DNA of 64,000 nt. It comes from Ignavibacteria bacterium. Its GTDB lineage: Bacteria > Bacteroidota > Ignavibacteria > Ignavibacteriales > SURF-24. The number at the start of each line of letters is the position of its first letter. Position 1 is the stretch's first letter. The notes under the pieces are model-generated. The model was not told the origin of the DNA and searched no databases. It worked only from the letters and a program-made list of their open reading frames with translations. The stretch is from contig JAAXKQ010000022.1 of assembly GCA_025612245.1 (NCBI GenBank), forward strand, positions 30,961-94,960, read 5' to 3'. Shown here piece by piece: positions 1 through 7,951 of the stretch. The position numbers were made by a program, and so were the translations under genes.

Positions 1-45
1 AGTTTTTATTTTTTTAACGTCAACCTGTGGACTTGAAACAGCCAT
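1..45 (-). CDS. Start of a truncated gene running off the left edge
   Basis: Read on the minus strand, an ATG at 43-45 opens 15 codons (MAVSSPQVDVKKIKT) with no stop before the window edge. A strong ribosome binding site, AAAGGGAGA, lies about 7 nt upstream (complement of 51-60), which supports a real start. Too little protein is present to name a family. It has the same orientation as the 356-4366 operon but is separated from it by about 310 bp. Confidence 0.5.
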   Translation of the reverse strand, partial: MAVSSPQVDVKKIKT

Positions 46-355
46 AATAATCTCCCTTTATTAAAGATTGTAACCATGGTATAATTTACTTATGCAAATT
101 TATATTACTTCCGGATTAAAAGCTTTCTTTTTCTTAAGTACCCAAATTTCCCTTTGGGATGCCTCCAAAGCTGGGGAAAGTGTGCTTCCCGGGGGGGGAA
201 GAAACGTGCTTTGGCGGGAAATACCAGGTCTTAGATGTATTAAGTTCAAGATATGAAAAGAGAGTTGTTTTAGGAAACAGCGCCTTCAAGGCGGTTGCTT
301 TTTACCCTGCTCTCTTCAAAGGAGATTTCTGAAGGAATGAGGAATAAAGGATCAG
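46..355. other. Intergenic region with small hairpins; no gene seen
   Basis: I see no convincing coding region. It holds the ribosome binding site of the left-edge gene (51-60, minus), a short inverted repeat CCCAAA/TTTGGG (141-146 and 153-158), a run of eight G at 191-198 inside CTTCCC...GGGAAG, and a small hairpin at 281-293 (CGCC-TTCAA-GGCG). The last could be a weak end signal for the minus-strand operon that stops at 356, but the T-tract after it on that strand is poor. The G run is a place where an assembly may miscount bases. Confidence 0.4.
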
Positions 356-1486
356 CTAAAATTCATTCCACACAATTACCGCCTTTATTTCATCCGGGGA
401 GTGCTTCCCCAGCAGGCTTTCAAAATTCGTGTATTTAACCTTATGCGTTATCAGCTGGCTCATAGCATCCGGCCATTTGAGGTTAGCCTCTGTGAGGTCG
501 TCAATTGCCATCCTGTAGTGGCGGATAGAGGCATTGACGCTGCCCAGAACTACCTGGTTCATTAAAACCATGCGGCGCATCATTTCGCTTCCAAGAATAG
601 AGACCGGGCGCTCCCCGCCCGGAATTCCTGTTAGGACGTATATGCCGTTAATAGCAAGAACATTTATGAGTTCAAATTCCAGCTTTGCAATTCCCGTTGC
701 TTCGACAATAATATCCATTGGATGATATTTTTCGTCAATTTTTGCGGTCTCCAGCTTTCGTCCGTCAATATACTTTCCCCCAAGTTCTTTAAGGAGTGAA
801 GGCCTGTGTGAGTTTTCATCTACGATGTCGAGCCCGTAGACCTCAGCGCCGCGGAGTAGAAGGATTGCACTGGCTAAAAGCCCAATGGGTCCAAGACCCG
901 CGACAAGAGCAAATCTGTCTTTAAGCCATCCGTTTGAGGAGAAATCCGCTTCAGGGAGGCGGGCTGCCTGAAGGTTTAAGGACTCGTCAATTGCCTTTTC
1001 CACCACAGACATCGGTTCAGTAAGGACTCCAATGTGCCTGATTTCATCCGGCACATTGACAATAAATTCCTCCTCGTCCACTACAAATTCCGCCTGGTAG
1101 CCGTCGCGTCCTTTGATACCCCGTTCGGTATATTCGCCCGTATAGCACATGTCGCTTCTCATGTGGCCGCAGGGGTAGCACTTTCCGCAGGGCCTTCTTA
1201 CCATAAAAAGCGCGTAGTCCCCTTCTTTGACCGATGCTACGGAAGTCCCGGTTTCCACCACGCGGCCCAGCATCTCATGCCCTATTACAAGCTTTTCATG
1301 CCCACTTGCAGCCTCTGCCCTGCCACCCGAGACCTCCTCGCGGTCCGTTCCGCAGATGCCGACATTAAGGACCTGGAGCTTTACCTGATTGGGGTTTGTA
1401 ATTTTGGGTTCCGGGAGCTCAATTATTTCCGGGTTTCCTTTTCCCGGCGTTATTGCAATTGCTTTCATATTATTATGTTCAGTCAT
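356..1486 (-). CDS. Glucose 1-dehydrogenase-type zinc MDR dehydrogenase
   Basis: A 376-residue medium-chain dehydrogenase. The layout matches archaeal-type glucose 1-dehydrogenases, which oxidise D-glucose (often also other aldoses) at C1 to the lactone with NAD(P)+. Catalytic-zinc ligands are visible as Cys45 (GICGTD) and His70-Glu71 (GHE), and the TEP motif carries Glu157. The structural-zinc lobe has four cysteines at 100, 103, 106 and 114. A Rossmann segment (VAGLGPIGLLAS) follows near residue 196. The start overlaps the stop of the upstream GH15 gene by 8 nt, so the two are probably translationally coupled. The GH15 neighbour would release glucose, the likely substrate. Exact aldose and cofactor preference cannot be read from the sequence. 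No signal peptide, so cytoplasmic. Confidence 0.82.
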   Translation of the reverse strand: MTEHNNMKAIAITPGKGNPEIIELPEPKITNPNQVKLQVLNVGICGTDREEVSGGRAEAASGHEKLVIGHEMLGRVVETGTSVASVKEGDYALFMVRRPCGKCYPCGHMRSDMCYTGEYTERGIKGRDGYQAEFVVDEEEFIVNVPDEIRHIGVLTEPMSVVEKAIDESLNLQAARLPEADFSSNGWLKDRFALVAGLGPIGLLASAILLLRGAEVYGLDIVDENSHRPSLLKELGGKYIDGRKLETAKIDEKYHPMDIIVEATGIAKLEFELINVLAINGIYVLTGIPGGERPVSILGSEMMRRMVLMNQVVLGSVNASIRHYRMAIDDLTEANLKWPDAMSQLITHKVKYTNFESLLGKHSPDEIKAVIVWNEF

Positions 1487-3305
1487 AGTTTGGGTTTTGT
1501 TTATTTCTCTGGTCGTTGAGCTGGCTGTTCAGGTTGATTGCGGCGCTTATAAGTCCCAGGTGCGTAAAGGCCTGCGGGAAATTTCCCAGGTGTTCGGCCT
1601 GGAAGCCCAGCTGTTCGGCATAAAGCCCGAGATGGTTCGCGTAGCCGATCATCTTTTCAAAATAGAGTCTTGCTTTCTGCAGCTGTCCTGCGCGCGAGAG
1701 GCATTCAATGTACCAGAAGGTGCACATTGAGAATGTGCCTTCGCCGCTTTTAAGCCCGTCGGCTGCGGCTTCTTTATGCCTGTAGCGGAAGACGAGTGAA
1801 TCCGAGACCAGTTCTTTTTCAATTTCCTTCAGCGTGGAAAGCCACATCGGGTCCTTGGAGCTGATAAACCTCATAAGCGGCATCAGCAATGCCGCGGCGT
1901 CTACCGTATCGGCGCCTTTGTACTGCACGAAGGCTTTTAATTTGTCGTTCCAGAAGTCGTTAAATATGCTATTAAAGATTTTATTTCTTTCTTCGACCCA
2001 TCTTCCGGGTAAGGGGAAGGAGCGCATATTGGCGAGTTTTATGGCGCGGTCCAGTGCAACCCAGCACATGAGCCTGGAGTAGAGGAAGTGTCTTTTGCCT
2101 CCTCTTACCTCCCAGATCCCCTCGTCTTCTTTCTGCCAGTTATCCAATAGCCAGTTGATCTGGTTTACGAGATCATTCCAGAAGCTGTAGGAGATCGGTT
2201 CGCCGTATTTATTATAAAGGTAAACTGCATCCATGAGTTCCCCGTAAATATCGAGCTGAACCTGTTTATAGGCGTTGTTGCCAATCCTGACGGGAGAAGA
2301 TTTCTTATATCCTTCCATATTTTGCAGTACCATTTCCTCCGGCGTATTTTCCCCCGAAATTGTATGCATGAGTCCCAGGTACCCGGCGTTACCGATATCC
2401 TGGCATTCCTTTTCGACCCATTTCATGAAGGCTCCGGCTTCCTTAGTGTAACCGAGGTTGATCATGGTATATATGGTAAATGAGGCATCTCTGATCCAGG
2501 TGTAGCGATAATCCCAGTTTCTTTCCCCTCCGATAAATTCAGGAAGGCTGAAAGTTGGTGAAGCCACAAGCGAGCCGTATCTGCAGGAAGTCATGAGCTT
2601 GAGGACGAGTGTAGAGCGGTTGACGATTTCCTGCCAGCGTCCCGTGTACTTGGATTCTGCGATCCAGTCTTTCCAGTAGTTCATTGTTTCATAGAGGTTT
2701 TCCGTAATGAACTGTTTGATGTCGTCAATTTCTATGGTGCTTTTCCTTACGAACTGCAGTATAAAGTCCGCTGTTTCGCCCGTTTTAAGCCTGAATTCGG
2801 CAAAGCCGTCGCCGTTTCTGACCTTCAGATTTACGGTGCTCAAAAGCCTGAGGGCTGTTTTGTCTTCCCCCTGGCTTCGGAAGTAGACAACGTTATTGCT
2901 GATTTCAGTTGAATGGCCTGAACGTGCGTAGTTAAACCTGGGGCTGCAGTTCATGGTAAAAGTCAGTTCACCGCGCACGGCGGTGACCCTTCTGATGAGT
3001 ATGTGTCCTTTTAGGAGTTCTTCAACGGGCATGAAGTCTGTTATCTCTCCGACGCCATCGAAAGAAAGGAAGCGTGTAAGGAGCACATTTGTATCCGGGA
3101 TGTAGAGCTGTTTATTTTTAACGTTATCCAGCTTTGGGCTTATGCAGAAGCTGCCGCCATTGCTGAAGTCAAGCATGGCTGCAAAGACGCTGGGGGAATC
3201 AAAATTGGGGAAACACATAAAGTCAATTGAGCCGTTGAGTCCCACCAGTGCCACTGTATTTAAGTCACCAATAATGCCATAGTTTTCAATCGGCTGATAA
3301 TTCAT
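1479..3305 (-). CDS. GH15 family glucoamylase/trehalase-type glycosidase
   Basis: A 608-residue protein with the full GH15 architecture: an N-terminal beta domain (starting NYGIIGDLNTVALVGLNGSID, typical of the family) and a C-terminal (alpha/alpha)6 barrel. Conserved barrel motifs are NWDYRYTWIRDAS near residue 263, a WEVRGG...DRAI segment, and the C-terminal block YAEQLG...GNFPQAFTH, whose Glu is the usual second catalytic acid. Bacterial GH15 enzymes of this form are glucoamylases, glucodextranases or trehalases acting by inversion. No signal peptide, so an intracellular enzyme. It is the middle gene of a minus-strand operon, 32 bp after the glycosyltransferase-like gene and overlapping the glucose-dehydrogenase-like gene. 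Substrate (trehalose against alpha-glucan) is undecided. Confidence 0.88.
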   Translation of the reverse strand: MNYQPIENYGIIGDLNTVALVGLNGSIDFMCFPNFDSPSVFAAMLDFSNGGSFCISPKLDNVKNKQLYIPDTNVLLTRFLSFDGVGEITDFMPVEELLKGHILIRRVTAVRGELTFTMNCSPRFNYARSGHSTEISNNVVYFRSQGEDKTALRLLSTVNLKVRNGDGFAEFRLKTGETADFILQFVRKSTIEIDDIKQFITENLYETMNYWKDWIAESKYTGRWQEIVNRSTLVLKLMTSCRYGSLVASPTFSLPEFIGGERNWDYRYTWIRDASFTIYTMINLGYTKEAGAFMKWVEKECQDIGNAGYLGLMHTISGENTPEEMVLQNMEGYKKSSPVRIGNNAYKQVQLDIYGELMDAVYLYNKYGEPISYSFWNDLVNQINWLLDNWQKEDEGIWEVRGGKRHFLYSRLMCWVALDRAIKLANMRSFPLPGRWVEERNKIFNSIFNDFWNDKLKAFVQYKGADTVDAAALLMPLMRFISSKDPMWLSTLKEIEKELVSDSLVFRYRHKEAAADGLKSGEGTFSMCTFWYIECLSRAGQLQKARLYFEKMIGYANHLGLYAEQLGFQAEHLGNFPQAFTHLGLISAAINLNSQLNDQRNKQNPNYD

Positions 3306-3337
3306 AACTGTACGATCCTTATAGAAGCTCTGGACGC

Positions 3338-4366
3338 TTAATTTTTCTGAGTTTTCCGGTTACCTTCCAGGAGTTTAACCGTATTTAGCCCCTTTATGTA
3401 ATAGTGCCGGCTTTTCTTTCTGCCTGAAGGCGCAAGCAATGGGTGTTTTCCGGGGTTAAGCATCCAGAACAAGGTTTTGTAATAGCAGAGCATTCTTTCA
3501 AAGAGCCATGCCGGGGCTGCGAGTGAGAGCCTGACGGGAAAGAATCTGTTTCCTCCTCTGAAGCGCCCGAGAAAGGCTATTGTAATAAAGCTGAGTAGAA
3601 TTGCCGAGGTGTAGAAGATGAGTGCCTCTGCTCCCAGGAATAGCCAAAGCGCAACACCCAGAGGGAACATGAGAAGAAAGGTCACGGGCTGAATTCCGAA
3701 GCTGAAAGTCCTGTATGTTTCCCTGAAGCACTTGCCGCACCAGTCGCTGAATGTGGATGAGTTTTTTTGAATAAGAAAGTCGAGTGCAAAGCAGACCTTA
3801 GCCCTGTGGAAGATGAACTCGCGGGTCAGGTCTTCAGAAGAGTCAAAACTCCTGTCCTTGCGGTTGCAGAACTTTTTGAACGAAGTGCACAGAAAGCCGA
3901 AAGTTTCCGGTGAATCTCCGCCCGGGAGCACGGTGCGGTTGATGAGTATTCCGGCAGATTCAATCTGGTTCCACCAGTGGAGCGGGTAGAGGTAGTTCTG
4001 AGGGCGCACGAGTTCGAAGTGTTCCAGGAGTTCGCACATCCGCAGTATGTCTTCGGGGCTGTACCTGACGCTCTCCGAGGCAGCAATAACCTTCTGGCAT
4101 GCAGCCTGAAAGACGCCCGTATAGATGCTGTTAATAAAAGGGTTCCAGGAAAGATACCTGGAGTCGACCTTAACGTGCCTGCAGAGGCTGAACCAGGCGC
4201 CCTCGTGTGCGGCATAGACATCCAGAGGCGAGGCGTCTACAACTACGACGTCGCAACCGGTGGAATTAAGCAGGGCCAGGTAGCCGGAGATTTCCTTTAC
4301 ATCGGCCTCCGAAAGGCCTGTCCGCTGAATGATGAAGAGATAAGTGCAATGCTTTTTCTTCGACAT
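3338..4366 (-). CDS. Glycosyltransferase-like membrane protein (GT2-like, degenerate)
   Basis: A 342-residue protein, first gene of the minus-strand operon. The N-terminal ~190 residues resemble a GT-A glycosyltransferase: a beta strand and helix start (TYLFIIQRT), VVVVDASP, then SESVRY where active relatives are expected to have an acidic DxD-type cluster, and FELVRPQNYLYPLHWWNQIESA, which looks like an acceptor or structural motif. About 60 residues with two or three hydrophobic segments follow (roughly 218-268), then a basic tail. The missing acidic cluster suggests either a divergent metal-independent enzyme or an inactive homologue. The family call is from pattern memory and is moderate. 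Downstream GH15 and dehydrogenase genes suggest a glucose-containing substrate or product. Confidence 0.5.
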   Translation of the reverse strand: MSKKKHCTYLFIIQRTGLSEADVKEISGYLALLNSTGCDVVVVDASPLDVYAAHEGAWFSLCRHVKVDSRYLSWNPFINSIYTGVFQAACQKVIAASESVRYSPEDILRMCELLEHFELVRPQNYLYPLHWWNQIESAGILINRTVLPGGDSPETFGFLCTSFKKFCNRKDRSFDSSEDLTREFIFHRAKVCFALDFLIQKNSSTFSDWCGKCFRETYRTFSFGIQPVTFLLMFPLGVALWLFLGAEALIFYTSAILLSFITIAFLGRFRGGNRFFPVRLSLAAPAWLFERMLCYYKTLFWMLNPGKHPLLAPSGRKKSRHYYIKGLNTVKLLEGNRKTQKN

Positions 4367-4427
4367 TTGGAAAACCCGCCTGAATCCATTGTGGTATATT
4401 AATTATTAAATAGGTGCCTATAAATAT

Positions 4428-4455
4428 ATTATAGTAAAAACCGCTATTTCGGCAA
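4428..4455 (-). promoter_or_regulatory. Candidate promoter of the minus-strand GT/GH15/dehydrogenase operon
   Basis: On the minus strand, TTGCCG (complement of 4450-4455) is followed after 16 bp by a perfect TATAAT (complement of 4428-4433), giving a leader of roughly 55 nt before the ATG at 4366. It sits in an AT-rich gap divergent from the genes to the right. Assigned by eye only. Confidence 0.35.
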
Positions 4456-4578
4456 GTCATACCAGAATGCAGCGCGAAAAAAAATTAAGCCGAAGAAAAT
4501 ACCTCTGAATAAATATTAATGAATTGTAATTAACCGGGATTTTTAAAAATATAGATTGAGAAAACTTTTGAGGTTAAT

Positions 4579-4773
4579 ATGAGTACGGTAAACATTGGGC
4601 AAGATACAGTGCTGCAGGAGGAAGTCTTTCAGGTGCCGAACCCGCCCGAGCCCGGTCCAAATCCGCAGCCGCAGCCGGAGCCCCCGGCGCCGGAGACAGT
4701 ACCTGATCCTTCGCCGTATCCGGAGCCTGAACCGGGGCACGGTCCGGAGCCGAATCCGCAGCCGCAGGGCTGA
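4579..4773 (+). CDS. Small proline/glutamate-rich protein of unknown function
   Basis: A 64-residue ORF with an ATG start and TGAGG about 6 nt upstream. The first 18 residues (MSTVNIGQDTVLQEEVFQ) are ordinary. The rest is a low-complexity run of PNP, PEPEP and NPQPQP units, about 40 percent proline with no positive charge apart from one His. No signal peptide or membrane segment. The codons alternate CCG/GAG/CAG, so the repeat could be a compositional artefact, but the clean start, ribosome binding site and stop make a genuine short acidic proline-rich peptide possible. I recognise no family. Confidence 0.35.
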   Translation: MSTVNIGQDTVLQEEVFQVPNPPEPGPNPQPQPEPPAPETVPDPSPYPEPEPGHGPEPNPQPQG

Positions 4774-4852
4774 AAAAAGGGCAAAAATCAGGCAACATGG
4801 AGCTTAATGGCACTTTCAGGGAGAATTCCACGGATATTTCTGAAAAAAGCAC

Positions 4853-4882
4853 TTGACATTTTCAGGGAATCAGATTAGTTTG
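4853..4882 (+). promoter_or_regulatory. Candidate promoter overlapping operator 1
   Basis: A perfect TTGACA at 4853-4858 is followed after 17 bp by TAGTTTG (4876-4882), close to the TAnnTTTG element of Bacteroidota promoters. The expected start of transcription (about 4889) falls inside the 32-bp palindrome at 4886-4917, the usual geometry for repression by a bound LacI-family dimer. Confidence 0.45.
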
Positions 4883-4885
4883 ATT

Positions 4886-4917
4886 TCAGGATTGCACAAA
4901 CGTTTGTGCAATCCTGA
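4886..4917. promoter_or_regulatory. LacI-family operator 1 (32-bp perfect palindrome)
   Basis: The half-site TCAGGATTGCACAAAC (4886-4901) is followed directly by its exact reverse complement (4902-4917). The core GCACAAACGTTTGTGC has the central CpG flanked by AAA/TTT that LacI/PurR-type regulators recognise through their hinge helix. The same 20-bp core recurs at 5121-5140, and a LacI-family gene starts at 5239, so this is most likely its own operator. If transcribed, the palindrome would also fold into a very stable RNA hairpin. Confidence 0.8.
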
Positions 4918-5023
4918 GGATTTTTGAATCGTTCTTCAAATATGTGCTGAAAAAGACGGAATTCCTGAGGGCAGTTAGATAAAGGTTTTTTAAATCATTG
5001 TAAGGTTAAAATTCCTTGTTTTT

Positions 5024-5043
5024 CCCGAATTTCGGGCTTTTTT
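5024..5043 (+). terminator. Intrinsic terminator between the two operators
   Basis: CCCGAA-T-TTCGGG (5024-5036) followed by CTTTTTTG is a classical GC stem plus U-tract. It lies about 150 nt downstream of the promoter at 4853-4882 and 195 nt before the LacI-family start codon. Transcripts starting at operator 1 should therefore end here unless they are antiterminated. Confidence 0.65.
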
Positions 5044-5120
5044 GCGCATTTTCACTTCTATTTATTTTATTATTAAGATTTTATTGCTGAACAGTTGCTG
5101 AGGGCCGGACTAAATTAAAG

Positions 5121-5140
5121 TTGCACAAACGTTTGTGCAA
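5121..5140. promoter_or_regulatory. LacI-family operator 2 (20-bp perfect palindrome)
   Basis: TTGCACAAACGTTTGTGCAA is identical to the central 20 bp of operator 1. The centres are 229 bp apart, compatible with simultaneous binding and DNA looping by a tetramer or two dimers. It is about 100 bp upstream of the regulator gene and probably covers its promoter, although I cannot identify a clean -35/-10 pair for it. Confidence 0.78.
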
Positions 5141-5238
5141 AATTGTCTTTTAGAGTGACTTTTTAGGAAAATCCGGTAAGTTTTACCGGAAGTATTAATT
5201 AAATCAAGAATTATAAAATAATTTCCGAGCTGCCTATA

Positions 5239-6255
5239 ATGCTTGTTACATTGAACGACATCGCAGAAAAATCCGGAGTATCCGTTACTACGGTCTCACG
5301 CGTGCTTAACAACAAGCACGAAAAATACCGCATCAGTCTGGAGACCAAGAAAAATGTGCTCAAGGCAGCCAAGGACCTCAATTACCGCCCGAATGAACTT
5401 GCACGCGGGCTCAGGCTTAAAAAAACCCATACCGTAGGACTAGTAGTACCAGATATCTCAAATCCCTTCTTCGCACACATCACACACACGATCCAGTCTT
5501 ATATGTACCAGTCGGGCTACAGTCTTATAATATGTGTTACAAATGAAAACATTGAAACCGAGATCAGGCAGATAGACCTTCTCAGGAGTAAGGGCGTTGA
5601 CGGCTACATCATCATGCCCGTGGGCCAGGAGTCGGGCCATCTGCAGGAGATCTTAAACTCTAACAAACCTCTCGTACTGCTGGACCGCTGCATAGAGGAT
5701 ATGAATGCCAATGCAGTGGTTGTGGACAATTATGCCGGAGCCTATAAGGCTACAGAGCACCTCGTTCAAAATGGCCACAGGCGCATTGCAATTGTGCAGG
5801 GCCTGTTAAATACTTATACAAACAATGCGCGGCTCAATGGTTATAAAGATGCCCTGAAAGACCACGGAATTGCCGTACATGAGCGCTACGTTGTAGGCAA
5901 CGATTTCAGGAAGGAAAACGGATATATAGAGACAAAACTGCTCCTTAACCTTGGGGATCCTCCGACTGCAATATTTACCACGAGTGATCTGATTACACTG
6001 GGAGCAATGCAGGCAATATTCGAAGAAAAGTGCACAATTCCGGAGGACATTTCAATTGTCGCCTTTGATGACGTGGACTTTGCGCCTTACCTGGTCGCAC
6101 CCCTGACGGTTGTCAGGCAGCCTAAAGAACTCATGGGTGAAGTAGCTGTAAAACTCCTTATAGAGGAGATGAGGGCAAAAGGCAAAAAAGACAAGAAAAG
6201 AATTGTACTGATGCCGGAACTGGTGATCAGAAAATCGGTACGCAACATTCTTTGA
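5239..6255 (+). CDS. LacI-family transcriptional regulator
   Basis: A 338-residue regulator of standard length. The N-terminal helix-turn-helix is clear (TLNDIAEKSGVSVTTVSRVLNN, residues about 3-25), then the hinge helix (YRPNELARGLR, about 51-61), whose Leu normally inserts into the central CpG of the operator. A periplasmic-binding-protein-like effector domain follows (THTVGLVVPDISNPFFAHI onward; IFTTSDLITLGAM and VAFDDVDFAPYL are typical). It probably binds a sugar or sugar phosphate. The two CpG-centred palindromes just upstream (4886-4917, 5121-5140) point to autoregulation, and the importer genes after it are the probable targets. I saw no other copy of the operator in the intergenic gaps of this window. 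Confidence 0.93.
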   Translation: MLVTLNDIAEKSGVSVTTVSRVLNNKHEKYRISLETKKNVLKAAKDLNYRPNELARGLRLKKTHTVGLVVPDISNPFFAHITHTIQSYMYQSGYSLIICVTNENIETEIRQIDLLRSKGVDGYIIMPVGQESGHLQEILNSNKPLVLLDRCIEDMNANAVVVDNYAGAYKATEHLVQNGHRRIAIVQGLLNTYTNNARLNGYKDALKDHGIAVHERYVVGNDFRKENGYIETKLLLNLGDPPTAIFTTSDLITLGAMQAIFEEKCTIPEDISIVAFDDVDFAPYLVAPLTVVRQPKELMGEVAVKLLIEEMRAKGKKDKKRIVLMPELVIRKSVRNIL

Positions 6256-6443
6256 ACGCTTTTGGGTTAAATGTGCAAACTTAAGCTTTGGGGTAAAATA
6301 GTTTTTCTAGTTGTTCCTGAGTAGTATCCGCATATACTGGCAATACTGGCTGTTCCATTCATTACTTCCGTGCAAGATGGGAGTAAGGTGCAGGAACTGT
6401 GCATAAAGCAACACTGAAATTGTTCTAACATCCTGAAAATCTT

Positions 6444-6467
6444 CCGGCAGGCTCTTTTGCCGGTTTT
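6444..6467 (+). terminator. Weak stem-loop after the LacI-family gene
   Basis: CCGGCA (6444-6449) and TGCCGG (6458-6463) form a 6-bp stem with an 8-nt loop followed by TTTT. It could end the regulator transcript before the importer genes, or act as a partial terminator. The 282-bp gap around it (6256-6537) shows no gene. Confidence 0.4.
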
Positions 6468-6537
6468 AGATATAGATTCTCTCTGTAGAAGTTTATTATT
6501 CCGGTACAGTAAATTAAAACAGAAAAGGGGTTAGGCC

Positions 6538-7860
6538 TTGAAAGCAGTATTAAAAATGGTTGCTCTTGTAGCAATCGCATCCGTATTATTCTTCAGCTGT
6601 GGAAACAAACAGCAGCAGTCCGGCGGCAAGGTTGTTGTAATTTTCTGGCACAGCTTTGTTTCCTCAACCGTACCAGCCTTAAACGAACTGATTGCCCGCT
6701 TCGAAAAAGAACATCCCAACATTGAAATCAAAGCACAGTACGTGCCTACCGGCGACGCACTTATTCAGAAGCTCGTTACGGCAATACAGAGTAAAAGCGC
6801 TCCGGATATTTCGTGGATCCATTCGGATTTCATGGAGGACCTGGTAAAGGCCGACGCCATCTACAAGATCCAGGATTTCAGCGAGGGTAAAAACGGCATC
6901 TCCAAAGAAGATATGGCCGACATCTATCCCGCTCTTCTGCAGTATGCATCCTGGCGCGGTACACTCTACAGCATGCCAATGGAGGCTACCAACCTGGCAC
7001 TCCTTTACAACAAAGATATGTTCCGGAAGGCAGGCCTCGATCCCAACCATCCTCCCAAGGACTGGAATGAGCTGCACGAATATGCAAAGAAACTCACGCT
7101 TGACAATAACGGCGACGGGAAGTACGAACAGGTTGGAATGTTTCTTCCCATTTATCCTGCCGCGGGACCTTTAAGTGCCTGGATGGTATGGCAGTTTCTT
7201 CCCTACCTCTGGCAGGCAGGAGGAGACGTCATTACGGACGAGCAGACGAGGGTGCTTTATAACGGTGCACCCGGGATTGAAGCCCTCAGGCTCTGGCAGA
7301 ATATATATAACGAATTAAACCTTTCCACATTTACCTCCGACTACGACGTTGCATTTGCTTCAAGGCACCTGGCCATGGCAATGGACGGCCCATGGAACCT
7401 TCCGCGGTACAATGAAATCCTTAAGAACCTTAACTGGGCATTTGCCCCCCTGCCCGCAGGACCAAACAAACAGGCAACAATCGTTGGCGGCGAGTACCTG
7501 GCCATATTCAAGCAGAGCCAGCATCCGGATGCCGCCTGGGAGTTTGTAAAGTGGATGACAAAGCCTGAGGTCCAGGCCTTCTGGTCCATGCGATCCGGCT
7601 ACCTGCCAATCAGGCATGCGGTCAGGAATGTTCCGGAGTTCCAGGAATACCTGAAGAAAAACCCGAACTTCAAGGTCTTCGTTGACCAGATGGAAGTGGG
7701 CCTGGCAGAAAAGCCGATTGATTACGGGGGGCTTCAGATTACGCGCCACATTGCAGAGGCAATTGAAAAGGCTACGGTAGGAAAGATGGACGTAAAAAGG
7801 GCCCTCGACGAGTCGGCCGCCAAATCGGATAAACTGCTGAGCTCGTATTCGAAAAAGTAG
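6538..7860 (+). CDS. ABC transporter sugar-binding lipoprotein
   Basis: A 440-residue family-1 extracellular solute-binding protein of the maltose/glycerol-phosphate type. It starts with TTG behind AAAAGGGG and has a lipoprotein signal peptide with lipobox LFFSC (lipid-anchored Cys21). Family motifs include VVIFWHSFVSSTVPALNELIARFEKEHPNI, PDISWIHSDF and a C-terminal DAAWEFVKWMTKP block. It is directly followed by two permease genes, so it is the substrate receptor of that importer, probably for an oligosaccharide. A paralogue is encoded at 59638-60948 and keeps the same motifs throughout. The ligand is not determinable from sequence. Confidence 0.93.
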   Translation: MKAVLKMVALVAIASVLFFSCGNKQQQSGGKVVVIFWHSFVSSTVPALNELIARFEKEHPNIEIKAQYVPTGDALIQKLVTAIQSKSAPDISWIHSDFMEDLVKADAIYKIQDFSEGKNGISKEDMADIYPALLQYASWRGTLYSMPMEATNLALLYNKDMFRKAGLDPNHPPKDWNELHEYAKKLTLDNNGDGKYEQVGMFLPIYPAAGPLSAWMVWQFLPYLWQAGGDVITDEQTRVLYNGAPGIEALRLWQNIYNELNLSTFTSDYDVAFASRHLAMAMDGPWNLPRYNEILKNLNWAFAPLPAGPNKQATIVGGEYLAIFKQSQHPDAAWEFVKWMTKPEVQAFWSMRSGYLPIRHAVRNVPEFQEYLKKNPNFKVFVDQMEVGLAEKPIDYGGLQITRHIAEAIEKATVGKMDVKRALDESAAKSDKLLSSYSKK

Positions 7861-7875
7861 GAAAAAGAGTTAGAA

Positions 7876-7917
7876 TTAAAAAGTAAAAAGTAAAAAGTAA
7901 AAAGTAAAAAGTAAGAG
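7876..7917. repeat. Heptanucleotide repeat, six units
   Basis: Six exactly phased 7-mers: TTAAAAA, four copies of GTAAAAA, then GTAAGAG. It lies in the gap between the binding-protein and permease genes. The same unit family occurs at 30143-30220, 33621-33712 and, in inverse orientation, 57576-57631. Confidence 0.85.
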
Positions 7918-7951
7918 CAGAATAAGTTGGGGCAGAAAGAGAATACACAGT

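Noticed and set aside
188..203. CCC plus G8 tract at the left end as a regulatory element
   Set aside because: A CTTCCC/GGGAAG inverted repeat with a G run is too little evidence, and homopolymers are prone to sequencing error.
534..1519. Plus-strand ORFs over the glucose-dehydrogenase-like gene
   Set aside because: They are shadow frames of a clear family gene on the minus strand, without ribosome binding sites or recognisable domains.
4925..4951. Eight-codon leader peptide (TTG start) between the operators
   Set aside because: TTG start, very short, no run of one amino acid, and no pairing structure to couple it with the terminator.
6262..6292. Partial LacI half-site (TGCAAACTTAAGCTTTG) before the binding-protein gene
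   Set aside because: It matches only a few positions of the operator core and lacks the central CpG, so it is not a convincing third operator.
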